Notes under the pieces: model-generated
Told to the model about the DNA's origin: nothing
Database searches by the model: none
The model's input: the letters and a program-made list of their open reading frames with translations, nothing else
Position numbers and translations under genes: made by a program
Part shown: positions 34,578 to 43,426 of the stretch, piece after piece
Layout: each line of letters begins with the position of its first letter
Numbering within the stretch: the stretch's first letter is position 1
NCBI GenBank assembly: GCA_022865885.1
Contig: JALHSQ010000127.1
Span: 62,001 to 126,000, forward strand
Reading direction: 5' to 3'
From: Candidatus Bathyarchaeota archaeon
Lineage (GTDB): Archaea; Thermoproteota; Bathyarchaeia; Bathyarchaeales; Bathycorpusculaceae
DNA: 64,000 bases

Positions 34578-35822
34578 ATGGTAGACACAAGTATCCTTGA
34601 TAAAGTGTTTGAAAAGTTTGTTAGTAACACAAGGGTTTTTTGCGATAGAGAGGTTTTGAGACATGACTATTTGCCTGATCGGTTACCACATCGAGAGGAG
34701 CAAGTCAGGCAATTAGGTGAGATACTGGCTCCTACCCTTAAAAGCTCAAGGGGCTCCAACGTATTCATTTATGGCAAGACTGGAACCGGAAAAACTGCCG
34801 TGACGAAATACGTATTAAACCATCTTGAAACAAAGGCAAAGGAGTTTCATGCTCCACTCCGTTTTTGCTATGTGAACTGTCGTATGGTTGGGTCTGAATA
34901 CCGGGTTTTCGCCACTTTATGCCAAAGCATAGGTCTCCTTGTCCCCTTCACCGGCTTGTCAGCTGGCGAGGTTTTTGACAGATTCAAGGCGGGGGTGGAC
35001 GCCCTGGGGGTGATTTTCATTGTGGTATTAGATGAGGCAGATGCCCTCATAAAGGGCCGAGGTGACAGTCTCCTTTACGAGTTAACGAGGATTAATGAAG
35101 CCTTAACCAAGAGCAAGATATCGATGATCGGCATCTCTAATGATCTACGGTTAAAAGAATTTCTTGACCCTCGTGTCTTGAGTTCACTTAGCGAGGAAGA
35201 GATTGTCTTCAGACCCTATGATGCAAGCGAGTTAAGGAATATTCTCTCTGAGCGTGCGCCGTCAGCATTTTGTTCAGGCGCATTGAGTGATGCGGCATTA
35301 AGCCTTTGTTCTGCTTTGGCTGCAGCGGAACATGGCGACGCTCGGCGAGCTCTGGATTTGCTTCGAGTGGCAGGCGAAGTCGCTGAACGAGCAGGTGCCA
35401 CCACTGTGGTTGAGGATCATGTCCGAGAAGCAGAGAAACACATAGAGCATAACCGGGTTTTTGAGGCCCTTAGCAACTTGACACTGCATTCCAAGCTCGT
35501 AGTTCTGAGCATCTACCATCTGAGCAAGGGCGATACCCACAGAGCCATCACAGGTGAAATCTTCGAGATCTACAACGAGCTCTGTTACGAGATGGGTGTC
35601 GCTCCTCTCACACAGCGCCGGTTGAGCTCATTAGTGAACGAACTCGACTCAATGGGATTGTTAAATGCAAAGGTTGTTAGTATGGGCAGATACGGACGCT
35701 CAAAGAAAATCGGACTGGAAATAGCCCGCACTATAATTAAGGAAGTCTTCGCCGGTGATACTAGGCTTGGGCATTTGGTTGGCTATGAGCCGAAATATCT
35801 GACAAGAAATGAGAATAGATGA
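34578..35822 (+). CDS. cdc6: Orc1/Cdc6 replication initiator
   Basis: Binds origin boxes and loads the MCM helicase. 414 residues: N-terminal segment HDYLPDRLPHREEQVRQLGE before the ATPase, Walker A YGKTGTGKTAVTKYV near residue 65, Walker B VVLDEADAL near 149, sensor motif ISNDLRLKEFLDPRVLSSL, then EHGDARRALDLLRVAGEVAE (sensor 2 region). The C-terminal third carries a winged helix (THRAITGEIFEIYNELCYEM and RRLSSLVNELDSMGLL). Its position beside a box-rich region and polD small subunit supports a cdc6 that serves a local origin. Confidence 0.96.
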   Translation: MVDTSILDKVFEKFVSNTRVFCDREVLRHDYLPDRLPHREEQVRQLGEILAPTLKSSRGSNVFIYGKTGTGKTAVTKYVLNHLETKAKEFHAPLRFCYVNCRMVGSEYRVFATLCQSIGLLVPFTGLSAGEVFDRFKAGVDALGVIFIVVLDEADALIKGRGDSLLYELTRINEALTKSKISMIGISNDLRLKEFLDPRVLSSLSEEEIVFRPYDASELRNILSERAPSAFCSGALSDAALSLCSALAAAEHGDARRALDLLRVAGEVAERAGATTVVEDHVREAEKHIEHNRVFEALSNLTLHSKLVVLSIYHLSKGDTHRAITGEIFEIYNELCYEMGVAPLTQRRLSSLVNELDSMGLLNAKVVSMGRYGRSKKIGLEIARTIIKEVFAGDTRLGHLVGYEPKYLTRNENR

Positions 35823-35881
35823 TGACTTTCTAGCAAAGGCCAGATGAGAGGCATTGCTTTAAGCCGAACAAACTTTGGAGT

Positions 35882-37447
35882 CTAGTCAAATGCGGCAACA
35901 TTAACTTCCAATGTCTGAAGGTTTATCACTGGTACCCTCCCAGGAGTCGGAACAAGCCCAAGCCTTCGCATGTATTCTGTTTGTGTCTGCCAACCCCCAG
36001 AATTCACGAGTAAGACTCCGCGATAATTGGTGTAACCCAGAGTATGGACGTGGCCGGAATGGAAGATATCTGGGATGTGCTCTATGACAAGGAAGTCTCT
36101 GTTTCCGGGTGCTAGCATAGTCTTTCCACCATATACTGGCGCCAAGTGGCGACCTTGCAGCAGTAGTCGCATGGCTCTTTCGGGGTTGTTGTGGCTCATA
36201 CCGGGGACTGTGGATATTACGTCATCTAGGCTACGTCCATGATCCATCAAGACTTCCACATTATGAATGCTTACCAGACAAGGGTTTCCGAGAGAGTATA
36301 CCTTCCTTGATTCTTGGAGTGTTTCTAGAAAAGCATCCGCGATTGCAGGCTGAGGTGCGGCTTTCCTTGTGGCATCATGATTACCCGGTATGACGACGAC
36401 CTCAATGTAGTCAGGTATCTGTTCAATGTATTTTGCGGCGAGATGATATTGTTTGTGAACATCCTTTAATGCAAGCTCTCTGACTTGATTGGGGTAGATC
36501 CCTACGCCGTCAACTATGTCGCCTGCTATCAACACATACTTGACGTGGCTGGCCATTTCTCTCATTCTCTCGTTTCCATGTTTACCGTTCAGCCATAATA
36601 TGAAACGGTTGAATGCCTCCCTTTGGAATTTCATGCTTCCCACATGAATGTCTGAAGTTAACACGGCATACGCAGGTACCGCTGCTCTGTGCTGAGATCT
36701 TTGACCTATCTCAGGTAAGATGATGTCTTCAACGATGAGAAGAGTGCTCCTTGTTTTGATGACGGCCATGCATACAACTTGGTCAAGTAGAAGCATCCGT
36801 GCCTTCTTCTGGACTTCTTCTGGAGCGTTTTGAGGTACAAGCACTGTAACGCTGGTCTGCAAATCTTCAACAGTGAGTATGATTCTTCTCTTTGATTCTC
36901 TTTTCTCAGTTATCATACCGATTATCTTGAGCTTCGCGCTTGGTTGTGCTCTTAGAGCATCCATTACTGATGCTGCATTCTTCACGTCTATTCTTTGTCT
37001 TAGAATCTTCTCCATCCGCTTGAATCTGTCGTGAAAATATTCTAGGAAATCCTCGATTGCACCCCCAGAACGTAGTTTCGTGCTAGGATCTTCGAGTATC
37101 TTAACGTCGCTATCAATGTCTTTTGCGTATGAATAAAAGAGAGTTTTGCCCTCGGTGACTTGCGAGATCTGCGGCGATGTAGTGTTCTCATTTGAACCAC
37201 CATGCTCGTTGGTCATAACTCCCCCTACGCTCTCTATTTCTTTTAGTACCTGTTCAAGAAAGCTTCTTTCTATAAAAAACGGCCTTTCACTCGAGTCATG
37301 AAGTTTTCTTATCGCCTTGTTTACAATCTCTAGTGGATTCCCGGTTGTGGCTACCATTGTCAGTAACTCGAAGGCTCCTTTGTCAAGTTGATACCCCGCT
37401 GCAATTGCTGAATTGACTGCTTGCTTTAGTCTCTCTGTTTCACTCAT
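35882..37447 (-). CDS. polB: DNA polymerase D small subunit (DP1)
   Basis: Subunit with an OB fold and a calcineurin-like phosphoesterase domain that gives 3'-5' proofreading. 521 residues: helical N-terminus, an OB region near residues 165-240, and phosphoesterase motifs LTSDIHVGS near 264, AGDIVDGVG near 307, GNHDATRK near 352, MDHGRSLDD near 400, and HSGHVHTLGYTNYRG near 465. It converges with cdc6, leaving a 59-base gap. cdc6 next to DP1 is a conserved euryarchaeal-type arrangement. Confidence 0.95.
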   Translation of the reverse strand: MSETERLKQAVNSAIAAGYQLDKGAFELLTMVATTGNPLEIVNKAIRKLHDSSERPFFIERSFLEQVLKEIESVGGVMTNEHGGSNENTTSPQISQVTEGKTLFYSYAKDIDSDVKILEDPSTKLRSGGAIEDFLEYFHDRFKRMEKILRQRIDVKNAASVMDALRAQPSAKLKIIGMITEKRESKRRIILTVEDLQTSVTVLVPQNAPEEVQKKARMLLLDQVVCMAVIKTRSTLLIVEDIILPEIGQRSQHRAAVPAYAVLTSDIHVGSMKFQREAFNRFILWLNGKHGNERMREMASHVKYVLIAGDIVDGVGIYPNQVRELALKDVHKQYHLAAKYIEQIPDYIEVVVIPGNHDATRKAAPQPAIADAFLETLQESRKVYSLGNPCLVSIHNVEVLMDHGRSLDDVISTVPGMSHNNPERAMRLLLQGRHLAPVYGGKTMLAPGNRDFLVIEHIPDIFHSGHVHTLGYTNYRGVLLVNSGGWQTQTEYMRRLGLVPTPGRVPVINLQTLEVNVAAFD

Positions 37448-37612
37448 CCGCGCTTGTTCTCCATTATCTATTTGGATTCTTGACGCTGGTTGCTCTGATG
37501 GATTGTGTTGCGTTTCTGTTGTCTAATGCTTCTTTCTATTATTAAGGCATTGACTTTCATGTCGCTTATGGTTCGCCACGTCATGGCTTGCGATTATAAC
37601 AAGCGCGCCCAA

Positions 37613-37622
37613 GTTTATATCT
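37613..37622 (+). promoter_or_regulatory. Probable TATA box of the PhoU-like gene
   Basis: GTTTATATCT lies 41 bases before the ATG at 37663 with an AAGT sequence on its 5' side that could be the TFB-binding element. Confidence 0.45.
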
Positions 37623-37662
37623 CAGCGAATTATCTAGATTTGTTATTACTCTAGGTTCGAAC

Positions 37663-38670
37663 ATGGCTATGCCATTGGTGATGTATGTGAGTGTCATACG
37701 CAAGGTTCAACGTACACCGGGGGGTACAGTATTTGTCTGTTTGCCAAAGATTTGGGCTGAACGATATGGGGTGGATAGAGGATCTGTTTTAGCCTTCAGC
37801 GAGACTGAGGATGGTAAACTCCTGATAGATCCCAAATATGGTGTGGAACCTTCGATTCATACTGCCACTTTAGTGCCGGGACCATTCTTGGGGCGGGAGA
37901 TAATTGGAGACTATCTTCTTGGGTTTGATATTATCCGGGTCGAGGCGAAGGACTGTGCCAGATTTGAGGTGCGAGATACTGTCAAGAAAACTGTTAGGCA
38001 TTTGATTGGTTTGGAAATCATTGAGGAAGGCTATTCGAGTATTGTTCTGCAGTGCTTGTTAGAGCCTTCAGGGTTTTCGCCTGAGAAGATTCTTCGCAGA
38101 GAGTATGCGATTGTAGCAGGTATGCATCATGATGTTGTCAAGGCTTTGGTTGATGCAGATTTTCGTTTGGCAAAGAGCATTATAGATCGCGACGATGAGG
38201 TTAATAGGCTATATTTTCTCTTGGTTCGCATTCTGCGCACAATAGTGCAAAACCCGAGTCTAAGTCATAAGCTAGGTGTTCGGCAAATTGAATGCCTTGA
38301 TTTTCGTCTTGCCGCAAGCTTGGTGGAAGCCATAGGCGATGAGTGTGTACACATGGCTGGAAAAATCGATGAATTGGGAGAGGCTAAATTGGCTGAAGCG
38401 CTTCAGAAAGTGCTCCTTTCTTTCCATGCAGATTGCTTTGAGGCGCATGAGAAAGCTGTAAATGCGTTCTTGGCCGGCGACATGAGGTCTGCTGAGGACG
38501 TTCGTAACATGAGAGACAAGAATGAGCAAGCCTCCACCGAGATTGAGAAGGTGGCTAGAGCACAACCTCTAGATTTGCTTCCGCATATCCTATCTGTAAC
38601 TTCCAGCTTAAGACAGATCTACGAACATAGCGTCGATATAGCTGATCTGGTTATGCCACGGAAAGAATGA
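37663..38670 (+). CDS. AbrB-PhoU fusion regulator (phosphate uptake regulator-like)
   Basis: 335 residues. Residues about 10-55 are a SpoVT/AbrB-type swapped-hairpin DNA-binding domain (VQRTPGGTVFVCLPKIWAER, GSVLAFSETEDGKLLID). Residues about 130-330 form a PhoU-like helical bundle with metal-binding acidic segments (SIIDRDDEVNRLYFLLVRI, YEHSVDIADLVM). This archaeal family is commonly annotated as a phosphate-uptake regulator. No phosphate transporter genes are nearby, so its target is uncertain. Transcribed away from DP1 and convergent with the beta-helix gene. Confidence 0.87.
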   Translation: MAMPLVMYVSVIRKVQRTPGGTVFVCLPKIWAERYGVDRGSVLAFSETEDGKLLIDPKYGVEPSIHTATLVPGPFLGREIIGDYLLGFDIIRVEAKDCARFEVRDTVKKTVRHLIGLEIIEEGYSSIVLQCLLEPSGFSPEKILRREYAIVAGMHHDVVKALVDADFRLAKSIIDRDDEVNRLYFLLVRILRTIVQNPSLSHKLGVRQIECLDFRLAASLVEAIGDECVHMAGKIDELGEAKLAEALQKVLLSFHADCFEAHEKAVNAFLAGDMRSAEDVRNMRDKNEQASTEIEKVARAQPLDLLPHILSVTSSLRQIYEHSVDIADLVMPRKE

Positions 38671-38684
38671 GTTTATACTCTCTC

Positions 38685-39866
38685 TCAGGATGGAAGTGTG
38701 TCTACCTTGCGTGGTGGTTTGGCAAGTGAGGTTTCGGCCATTCTTAGTTCTCCTGTATATAATATTTCACCGTCTACGTGGCAGTGAGGTTCGATTGTGA
38801 CGTTTTCTCCATAGACGTTCCGTGCGTATGCTCCCTTTCTCAGCAGGATCTTCTTTCCATAAATGGTTTCAGCGCGTGCATCCTTGCCTATTATAACCTC
38901 TTCTGCTCTTATGGGGCCTGTGACTTCTCCTCTTCTTCCAATTTCGAAGAAGGACGTTGTCACGCCTTCAGCAGTATGTATTGATCCACCAACTTCAACA
39001 AGTCTCTCTACCATGGCCTTGTGAGCACGCAATACTCCGCCTACTTCGATCTTTCCAGCTATAACTTCTTTGCCGACTTCCGCTTTTCCTCCCACTTCTA
39101 GGGTTCCGGACAGTTTTAAGGATCCGTTGACTTCAACGGTTCCTCCCACGTCTATCCCAATACCTTCAGCTGAACCCGTTATCTTCACCTTACCTCCTAC
39201 GTCAATGTCACCAAATTCCAAGTCACCTTTGACCTCGAATGAACCTCCGACGTCTACGTTTCTGCCCTTGCTCTTGTCAGCCAGGCGAACCGTTCCGCCT
39301 ACATCTATGTCCTCAAATTCCAAGGGAGCGTCTGATTCAAAACTTCCGCCGACATCTATCTTCTTGATTCTCCCGCCGTTGACTCTTGCTGTGCCACCTA
39401 CATCCAATTTGTCTATTGTTACACTCGATTCAATTTTCAGGCTTCCTCCCACGTCTATGTCTCTGGCGGTCACCTCTCCTTTGGCTACGAAGCTCCCTCC
39501 CACCTCTATACTTTCTACTTTCGTGTTTCCGTCAACTTCCAGATGGCCGCCTACATCTACTTCTCTGGCCGTTAGATCTTTGGAGATGTAAAGGGCTTCT
39601 TCCACGTCAATTTGTATTGCGGTTGTTTTCCCATGAACGACTAGTTTACCGTCTTCAGCTCTGATTCTGTTCCTTATTTCTAGAGTTCCCTGGATAGTAA
39701 CGGTGTCTTCTGTTTCCAGATTCTCTGCTTCAAGGTTGCATTCGAAAGTATCATGCCCTTCGCAGTAGACTGTGCCCGCTACCTTTACGGTAGATGGTGA
39801 ACCTGTGCCTCTTACAATAGAGTGTTCTCCCACTACTAGATCTGTATCAACAACGTCTAATGTCAT
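38685..39866 (-). CDS. Bactofilin-like repeat protein (predicted beta-helix)
   Basis: 393 residues. Residues about 95-310 contain twelve copies of a short repeat of about 17 residues centred on I/V-D/E-V-G-G (for example RDIDVGGSLKI, EDIDVGGTVRL, RNVDVGGSFEV), which is the pattern of a right-handed beta-helix. The C-terminal region (RRGEVTGPIRAEEVIIGKDA and HCHVDGEILYTGEL) matches polymer-forming bactofilin proteins. It is probably a cytoplasmic filament or scaffold. No transmembrane segment is visible. It is the only gene of this kind in the window and has no evident operon partner. Confidence 0.72.
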   Translation of the reverse strand: MTLDVVDTDLVVGEHSIVRGTGSPSTVKVAGTVYCEGHDTFECNLEAENLETEDTVTIQGTLEIRNRIRAEDGKLVVHGKTTAIQIDVEEALYISKDLTAREVDVGGHLEVDGNTKVESIEVGGSFVAKGEVTARDIDVGGSLKIESSVTIDKLDVGGTARVNGGRIKKIDVGGSFESDAPLEFEDIDVGGTVRLADKSKGRNVDVGGSFEVKGDLEFGDIDVGGKVKITGSAEGIGIDVGGTVEVNGSLKLSGTLEVGGKAEVGKEVIAGKIEVGGVLRAHKAMVERLVEVGGSIHTAEGVTTSFFEIGRRGEVTGPIRAEEVIIGKDARAETIYGKKILLRKGAYARNVYGENVTIEPHCHVDGEILYTGELRMAETSLAKPPRKVDTLPS

Positions 39867-39966
39867 CGTACAGTTTGATGGAACCGATGTCTCGTTCTTC
39901 GTTTTTATTCCCTCAACATGCTCTTACAATGCTTATTTAAAAGGGGGACTCACGTCTGGTGACTGG

Positions 39967-40209
39967 TTAGTGGAATGTAGTGCGTGCTCTGAGCAATTGT
40001 TGAATTGCTTCAGTTTTCCATTGATCAGCTTTTATATACTGACTTATTATTTCTGCGGTAATGCCGTTAGCCGATGAATTCTGTATCGGCATAATGCTTC
40101 CGATTCTTGATTGCGTATCTGCAACCGTTCCAGTTGCCCTTATCATGTCCACATCTGGCTTAACTCCTCTAAGTTTCAAAATCCAAGAATCCATTATTCG
40201 ACTTGCCAT
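39967..40209 (-). CDS. Hypothetical small protein
   Basis: 80 residues, no known family. It is likely a real gene because a GAGGTGG ribosome-binding sequence lies six bases upstream of the ATG at 40209. Two helices are plausible (MDSWILKLRGVKPDVDMIRA, ITAEIISQYIKADQWKTEA). It sits between the beta-helix gene and a winged-helix gene, all on the minus strand, but gaps of 100 bases separate it from both. Confidence 0.5.
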   Translation of the reverse strand: MASRIMDSWILKLRGVKPDVDMIRATGTVADTQSRIGSIMPIQNSSANGITAEIISQYIKADQWKTEAIQQLLRARTTFH

Positions 40210-40314
40210 TATCTACCACCTCACTCTTTTATTGAAAAAGAAATAAGCGGTTGAGCCCTTAAAAGGTGGCGCACGTCTAGAAAACACGTTAAGTAGTCAC
40301 AAGTAGTGATTGGT

Positions 40315-40590
40315 CTACTCTTCAAGTGCAGCAAAGAACTTTCGCATTCGCTTGAACGTTTCTAGATACTCCAACCCCCATTTTGTTGCTCTATACTTTC
40401 TTGCTTCATCCAGCAATACTTCTGTTACGAATCCATGTGAAACCAGAAAACTCAGAACCTTCTTTGTTCGATCCACAGGCATGTTAGCTCCATAGGAAAC
40501 CCGCGTTAATGAGCACAGCCCTTTTCTGGCAATCATTTCTATTACATCAGCGTAAATGTCGTACTTTGTCCTTCTCCGTTCATCAGACAA
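40315..40590 (-). CDS. Archaeal winged-helix protein (HTH_45-like)
   Basis: 91 residues that follow the common archaeal single winged-helix pattern: RRTKYDIYADVIEMIARKGL, TRVSYGANMPVDRTKKVLSFLVSHGFV (recognition helix), then ARKYRATKWGLEYLETFKRM as the wing and last helix. It probably regulates transcription, but the target is unknown. No ligand-binding domain is present. Confidence 0.78.
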   Translation of the reverse strand: MSDERRRTKYDIYADVIEMIARKGLCSLTRVSYGANMPVDRTKKVLSFLVSHGFVTEVLLDEARKYRATKWGLEYLETFKRMRKFFAALEE

Positions 40591-40901
40591 GGGTATTGTT
40601 CTCCCAGGTTCTATTGTTACTAGATAAGAATACCCTTAATCTTGATTTTGGTTATGAATGCACAATAATCTTAGACTGGCGAAACTTGGTTTGCTTATGA
40701 AAGTGCGCTTAATGTAGATTGCGTTCGCAACTGGCTTATGGAAGCGAGACATTCAGGAAATGGTCTGCATAATAAAAATGCTATCGGAGCTTTGGACAGG
40801 CTGCCATGGCATTGCCTAACTAGGATGTATTACGATGCAAAGATATATGCTATGACTGTGTATGATCCGTACACAACATCTAACATCAAGCGTGACGTTA
40901 A
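40591..40901. other. Intergenic stretch, nothing recognised
   Basis: 311 bases between the winged-helix gene and the AlkZ-like frame. It must hold a plus-strand promoter for the latter (AAGATATATGC near 40840 is a candidate TATA box) but I see no gene, RNA or repeat. Confidence 0.4.
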
Positions 40902-42073
40902 TTGAATGAGAAAGACGTGATGACGGTAACACCGGAGCATCTAACCAAACTCTATTTGTTCAAACAGTTTCTATCATCGGCTGCAAGAGAGAAGGATGTT
41001 GTGACCGTTGCTGGTGCTCTGTGCGGTTTGCACGCACAAGCAGCTTTGACGCCATATCTTTCGCTTTTTAACAGGATAAAGAACTTCGAACCTGAGATGC
41101 TAGAAGACGTGCTGTATAGAGAGAAGAGTCTGGTGAAAACGTGGTGTGTACGGGGAGCACTTCACATCATTCCATCCGGCGATTTTTCAATTTATCACAA
41201 CGCATTGGAGAGAATGTGGTTCGAGCATCACGGAAGATACATGCGGCCACCTGAGTGGCCTTCAAAGGAAGAACGAAGGGAGTTTCTCTATCCAATGATT
41301 ACAGAGGCTCTTGCTGAGAAACCCTTGCGAAGAAAAGAGATAAGTAGCAAGGTTCTGTCAATGTTTAAAAATCCACCTAATTCCTACAAGAGGCTATTTT
41401 CAGCATGGGGTGGCATCCTGAAGGAGACAAGTTATCTAGGTTTAGCTGTTCATGCTGAACCAATTGGCAATGAAACTTGTTTCGCAAGACTTGATCAATG
41501 GCTACCAAACATAGATCTTCACGAAGTTGATGAAGATCAAGCTAGGCAAGACTGTTGTTGAAGTATTTGCAGGGCTATGGTCCAGCTTCCGCGCAAGACT
41601 TCATGTGTTGGAGTGGGCTGTTAGCGGATGAAGCAAAAAAGGCTGCAGGGGATATACTGTTCGAACTTGCGCAAGTTCATGTGCAGCCGTTCGAAAAGAA
41701 TCTTTGGATACTGAAAACAGACTTAAAGAAACTAGAAAGAATAGATGCCGAGGAAAAAACTCTGCCATATCTCTTGCCAAGATTTGATCCACTTCTACTG
41801 GGTCACAAGAACAGATTGAGAACGATCGAGCCGGCGTTTCAGAAGCAAGTTTATCGCAAAGCTGGTGACGTAGCCGCCTCAGTGCTAATCAACGGAAGAG
41901 TTGCTGGAACGTGGAACTACAAGAAAACAAAAAGGAAAATCACAATTTTCATGAATCCTTTTGAAAGAATCGATAAAGAAAGTCTGATAGACCTAAAACG
42001 GCTTGCGAATGACATAGGCACATTCATGAAGGCTGAACAAGTCGAGCTGTTCTTGGATCAGGTCTCGATGTAG
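40902..42073 (+). pseudogene. AlkZ/YcaQ-like winged-helix DNA glycosylase family gene, frameshifted
   Basis: Two adjacent frames encode the halves of one protein of about 390 residues. The first (40902 or ATG 40920 to 41561) has the family opening GLHAQAALTPYLSLFNRI and WCVRGALHIIP; it runs into CysCys-stop. The second (from 41555) begins LLKYLQGYGPASAQDF, which is the next conserved block, and continues with LPYLLPRFDPLLLGHKNRL and GRVAGTW. The frames differ by one base at about 41547-41556, where GACTGTTG would read through if one C were added. Family members remove damaged bases such as crosslinks. This is either a real inactivating deletion or an assembly error. Confidence 0.8.
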
Positions 42074-42137
42074 TTCCAGATTTCAGTTACGCCTTGGGAT
42101 AAAGCTAAAAGGCACAATCCCGAAGACTCAATGTAGC

Positions 42138-42266
42138 GCCGGGGTGGCGGAGTGGTTATCGCGCTGGCCTCGAGATCCTAAGGCAGAAGCAGGGCCTAGA
42201 ATAATGGTACAGGTCAGCCAGTGGGCCTTTGGGCTCGCGGGGGTTCGAATCCCTTCCCCGGCGCCA
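42138..42266 (+). tRNA. tRNA-Ser (anticodon CGA) with intron
   Basis: Acceptor stem GCCGGGG pairs with CCCCGGC, with discriminator G and an encoded CCA at 42264-42266. A long variable arm (GTGGGC pairing with GCTCGC around CTTTGG) marks class II and G73 points to serine. The anticodon stem is CTGGC/GTCAG, the loop C-T-C-G-A-G, and the anticodon CGA at 42171-42173. A 37-base intron at about 42175-42211 separates the two exons after position 37, the usual archaeal site. The T arm is GGGGG TTCGAAT CCCTT with two G-T pairs. Confidence 0.92.
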
Positions 42267-42465
42267 TTTTACGAGCCAGAACTTGTTTATGTATCGTTAG
42301 GGTTCTGTTAGATAGGAAAAGAGTTCAACTCAGGCTTGAAGCCAACTCTGGAATGAGTATAATGAACCGGGGTATGGATCTGGAGCAATGCCGGCATGTG
42401 GTAGGAATACAGAAATTGCTATGTTGACATTAAACGTATTCTGATGGAGCAAATATGGGGTGCAC

Positions 42466-42666
42466 TTAGTGTGCAATCTTCAATGACGTTAAGGCCTTTA
42501 CAGTCTTGTTTCTTTCTGAGACTTCTACAACCTTTATCTGCACGCTATTCAAGAAACCTTGAGCGGCTTCCCTTGCTTCCTTTTGCGTTTGATATGTTCC
42601 TTTCAGTTCAATCCATGGCAACGTATCATCGATTTTCATCAATATGTTATACAACTTCTCCACCAT
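42466..42666 (-). CDS. Possible small protein, unknown
   Basis: 66 residues, composition and periodicity protein-like: LPWIELKGTYQTQKEAREAAQGFL and VQIKVVEVSERN. No clear ribosome-binding site precedes the ATG at 42666, so a later ATG at residue 10 is possible. Function unknown. Confidence 0.4.
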   Translation of the reverse strand: MVEKLYNILMKIDDTLPWIELKGTYQTQKEAREAAQGFLNSVQIKVVEVSERNKTVKALTSLKIAH

Positions 42667-42993
42667 TTGCTTCAGAGGGAGTTTATGATTTCAGTAGTTA
42701 AAACTATTATGAATCTCGAATAACGATTTCGCCTAAGTTTTTGGGTCTCTAGAAACTAGGAGCAGATGTTTTACATTCACCCTAGAAGCTTAGATCATGA
42801 TCAAGTCCCCCGTTAGTAACTGCTTTGGAGACTTGCTTGGAGTAGCCTGCTGTTGTGACAGCTGAGAGAATGCGCCAGACACGACCCGAAGAGAAAAGCT
42901 ATACTACGCTGATGCCTACCTCTTGAAAACACATGTGCTCCAAACAGAATAACGTGTTTTGACGGAAAATGGTCTTTAAGAGAAAAGTCGGTG
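42667..42993. other. Intergenic stretch, nothing recognised
   Basis: 327 bases between two minus-strand frames. No tRNA, repeat or conserved protein could be seen. The 3' part contains the T-rich terminator-like stretch after the membrane-protein gene. Confidence 0.35.
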
Positions 42994-43377
42994 TTAGCTT
43001 TTCTTCTTCTTTTCCGGTTTCTTCTCTTCTTTAGGTTCCTCTTCTGCTGGTTTGGCTTCTGTAACTGGCTCTTCCTTTTTCTCTTCGATCTCGCTCGTGA
43101 TCTCTTCTATGGGTTTTGGCGGAGGTGTCGTAGCCATAGTCCAACCAATCCATGCGCCTATACCCATTATTGCTATGAACGCAATCAGAACCGGTATTGC
43201 GATGATCCAGAATTGTACGCCTTCAGTTGTCGCTGATGACCATACGTAATTCACAATCCAATTCGGCCAGAACAGCGTGACAACATAGAAGACAGCCACC
43301 ACAGCGCATATTATGAAGATTACTCCACCTATTGCTTGATCCTTACTAACCATTCTTGTTTCACCGTATGAGGCCAT
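42994..43377 (-). CDS. Two-helix membrane protein with charged C-terminal tail
   Basis: 127 residues from the ATG at 43377, which has a perfect GAGGAGGT ribosome-binding sequence six bases upstream; a longer frame to 43410 is not needed. Two transmembrane helices are at about residues 15-36 (AIGGVIFIICAVVAVFYVVT) and 56-80 (FWIIAIPVLIAFIAIMGIGA), followed by a 45-residue tail of Glu, Lys and Pro repeats. It lies 49 bases downstream of the S-adenosylhomocysteinase gene. Function unknown. Confidence 0.68.
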   Translation of the reverse strand: MASYGETRMVSKDQAIGGVIFIICAVVAVFYVVTLFWPNWIVNYVWSSATTEGVQFWIIAIPVLIAFIAIMGIGAWIGWTMATTPPPKPIEEITSEIEEKKEEPVTEAKPAEEEPKEEKKPEKKKKS

Positions 43378-43426
43378 GTTTACCTCCTCACGCCTTTTAA
43401 AGTTTGCCATGACCTCGTAATCGTTG

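Noticed and set aside
39070-39591. Plus-strand frame of 173 codons with repeating PPTS segments
   Set aside because: It is the antisense of the repeated VGG coding sequence of the beta-helix gene; the repetition is inherited from that gene.
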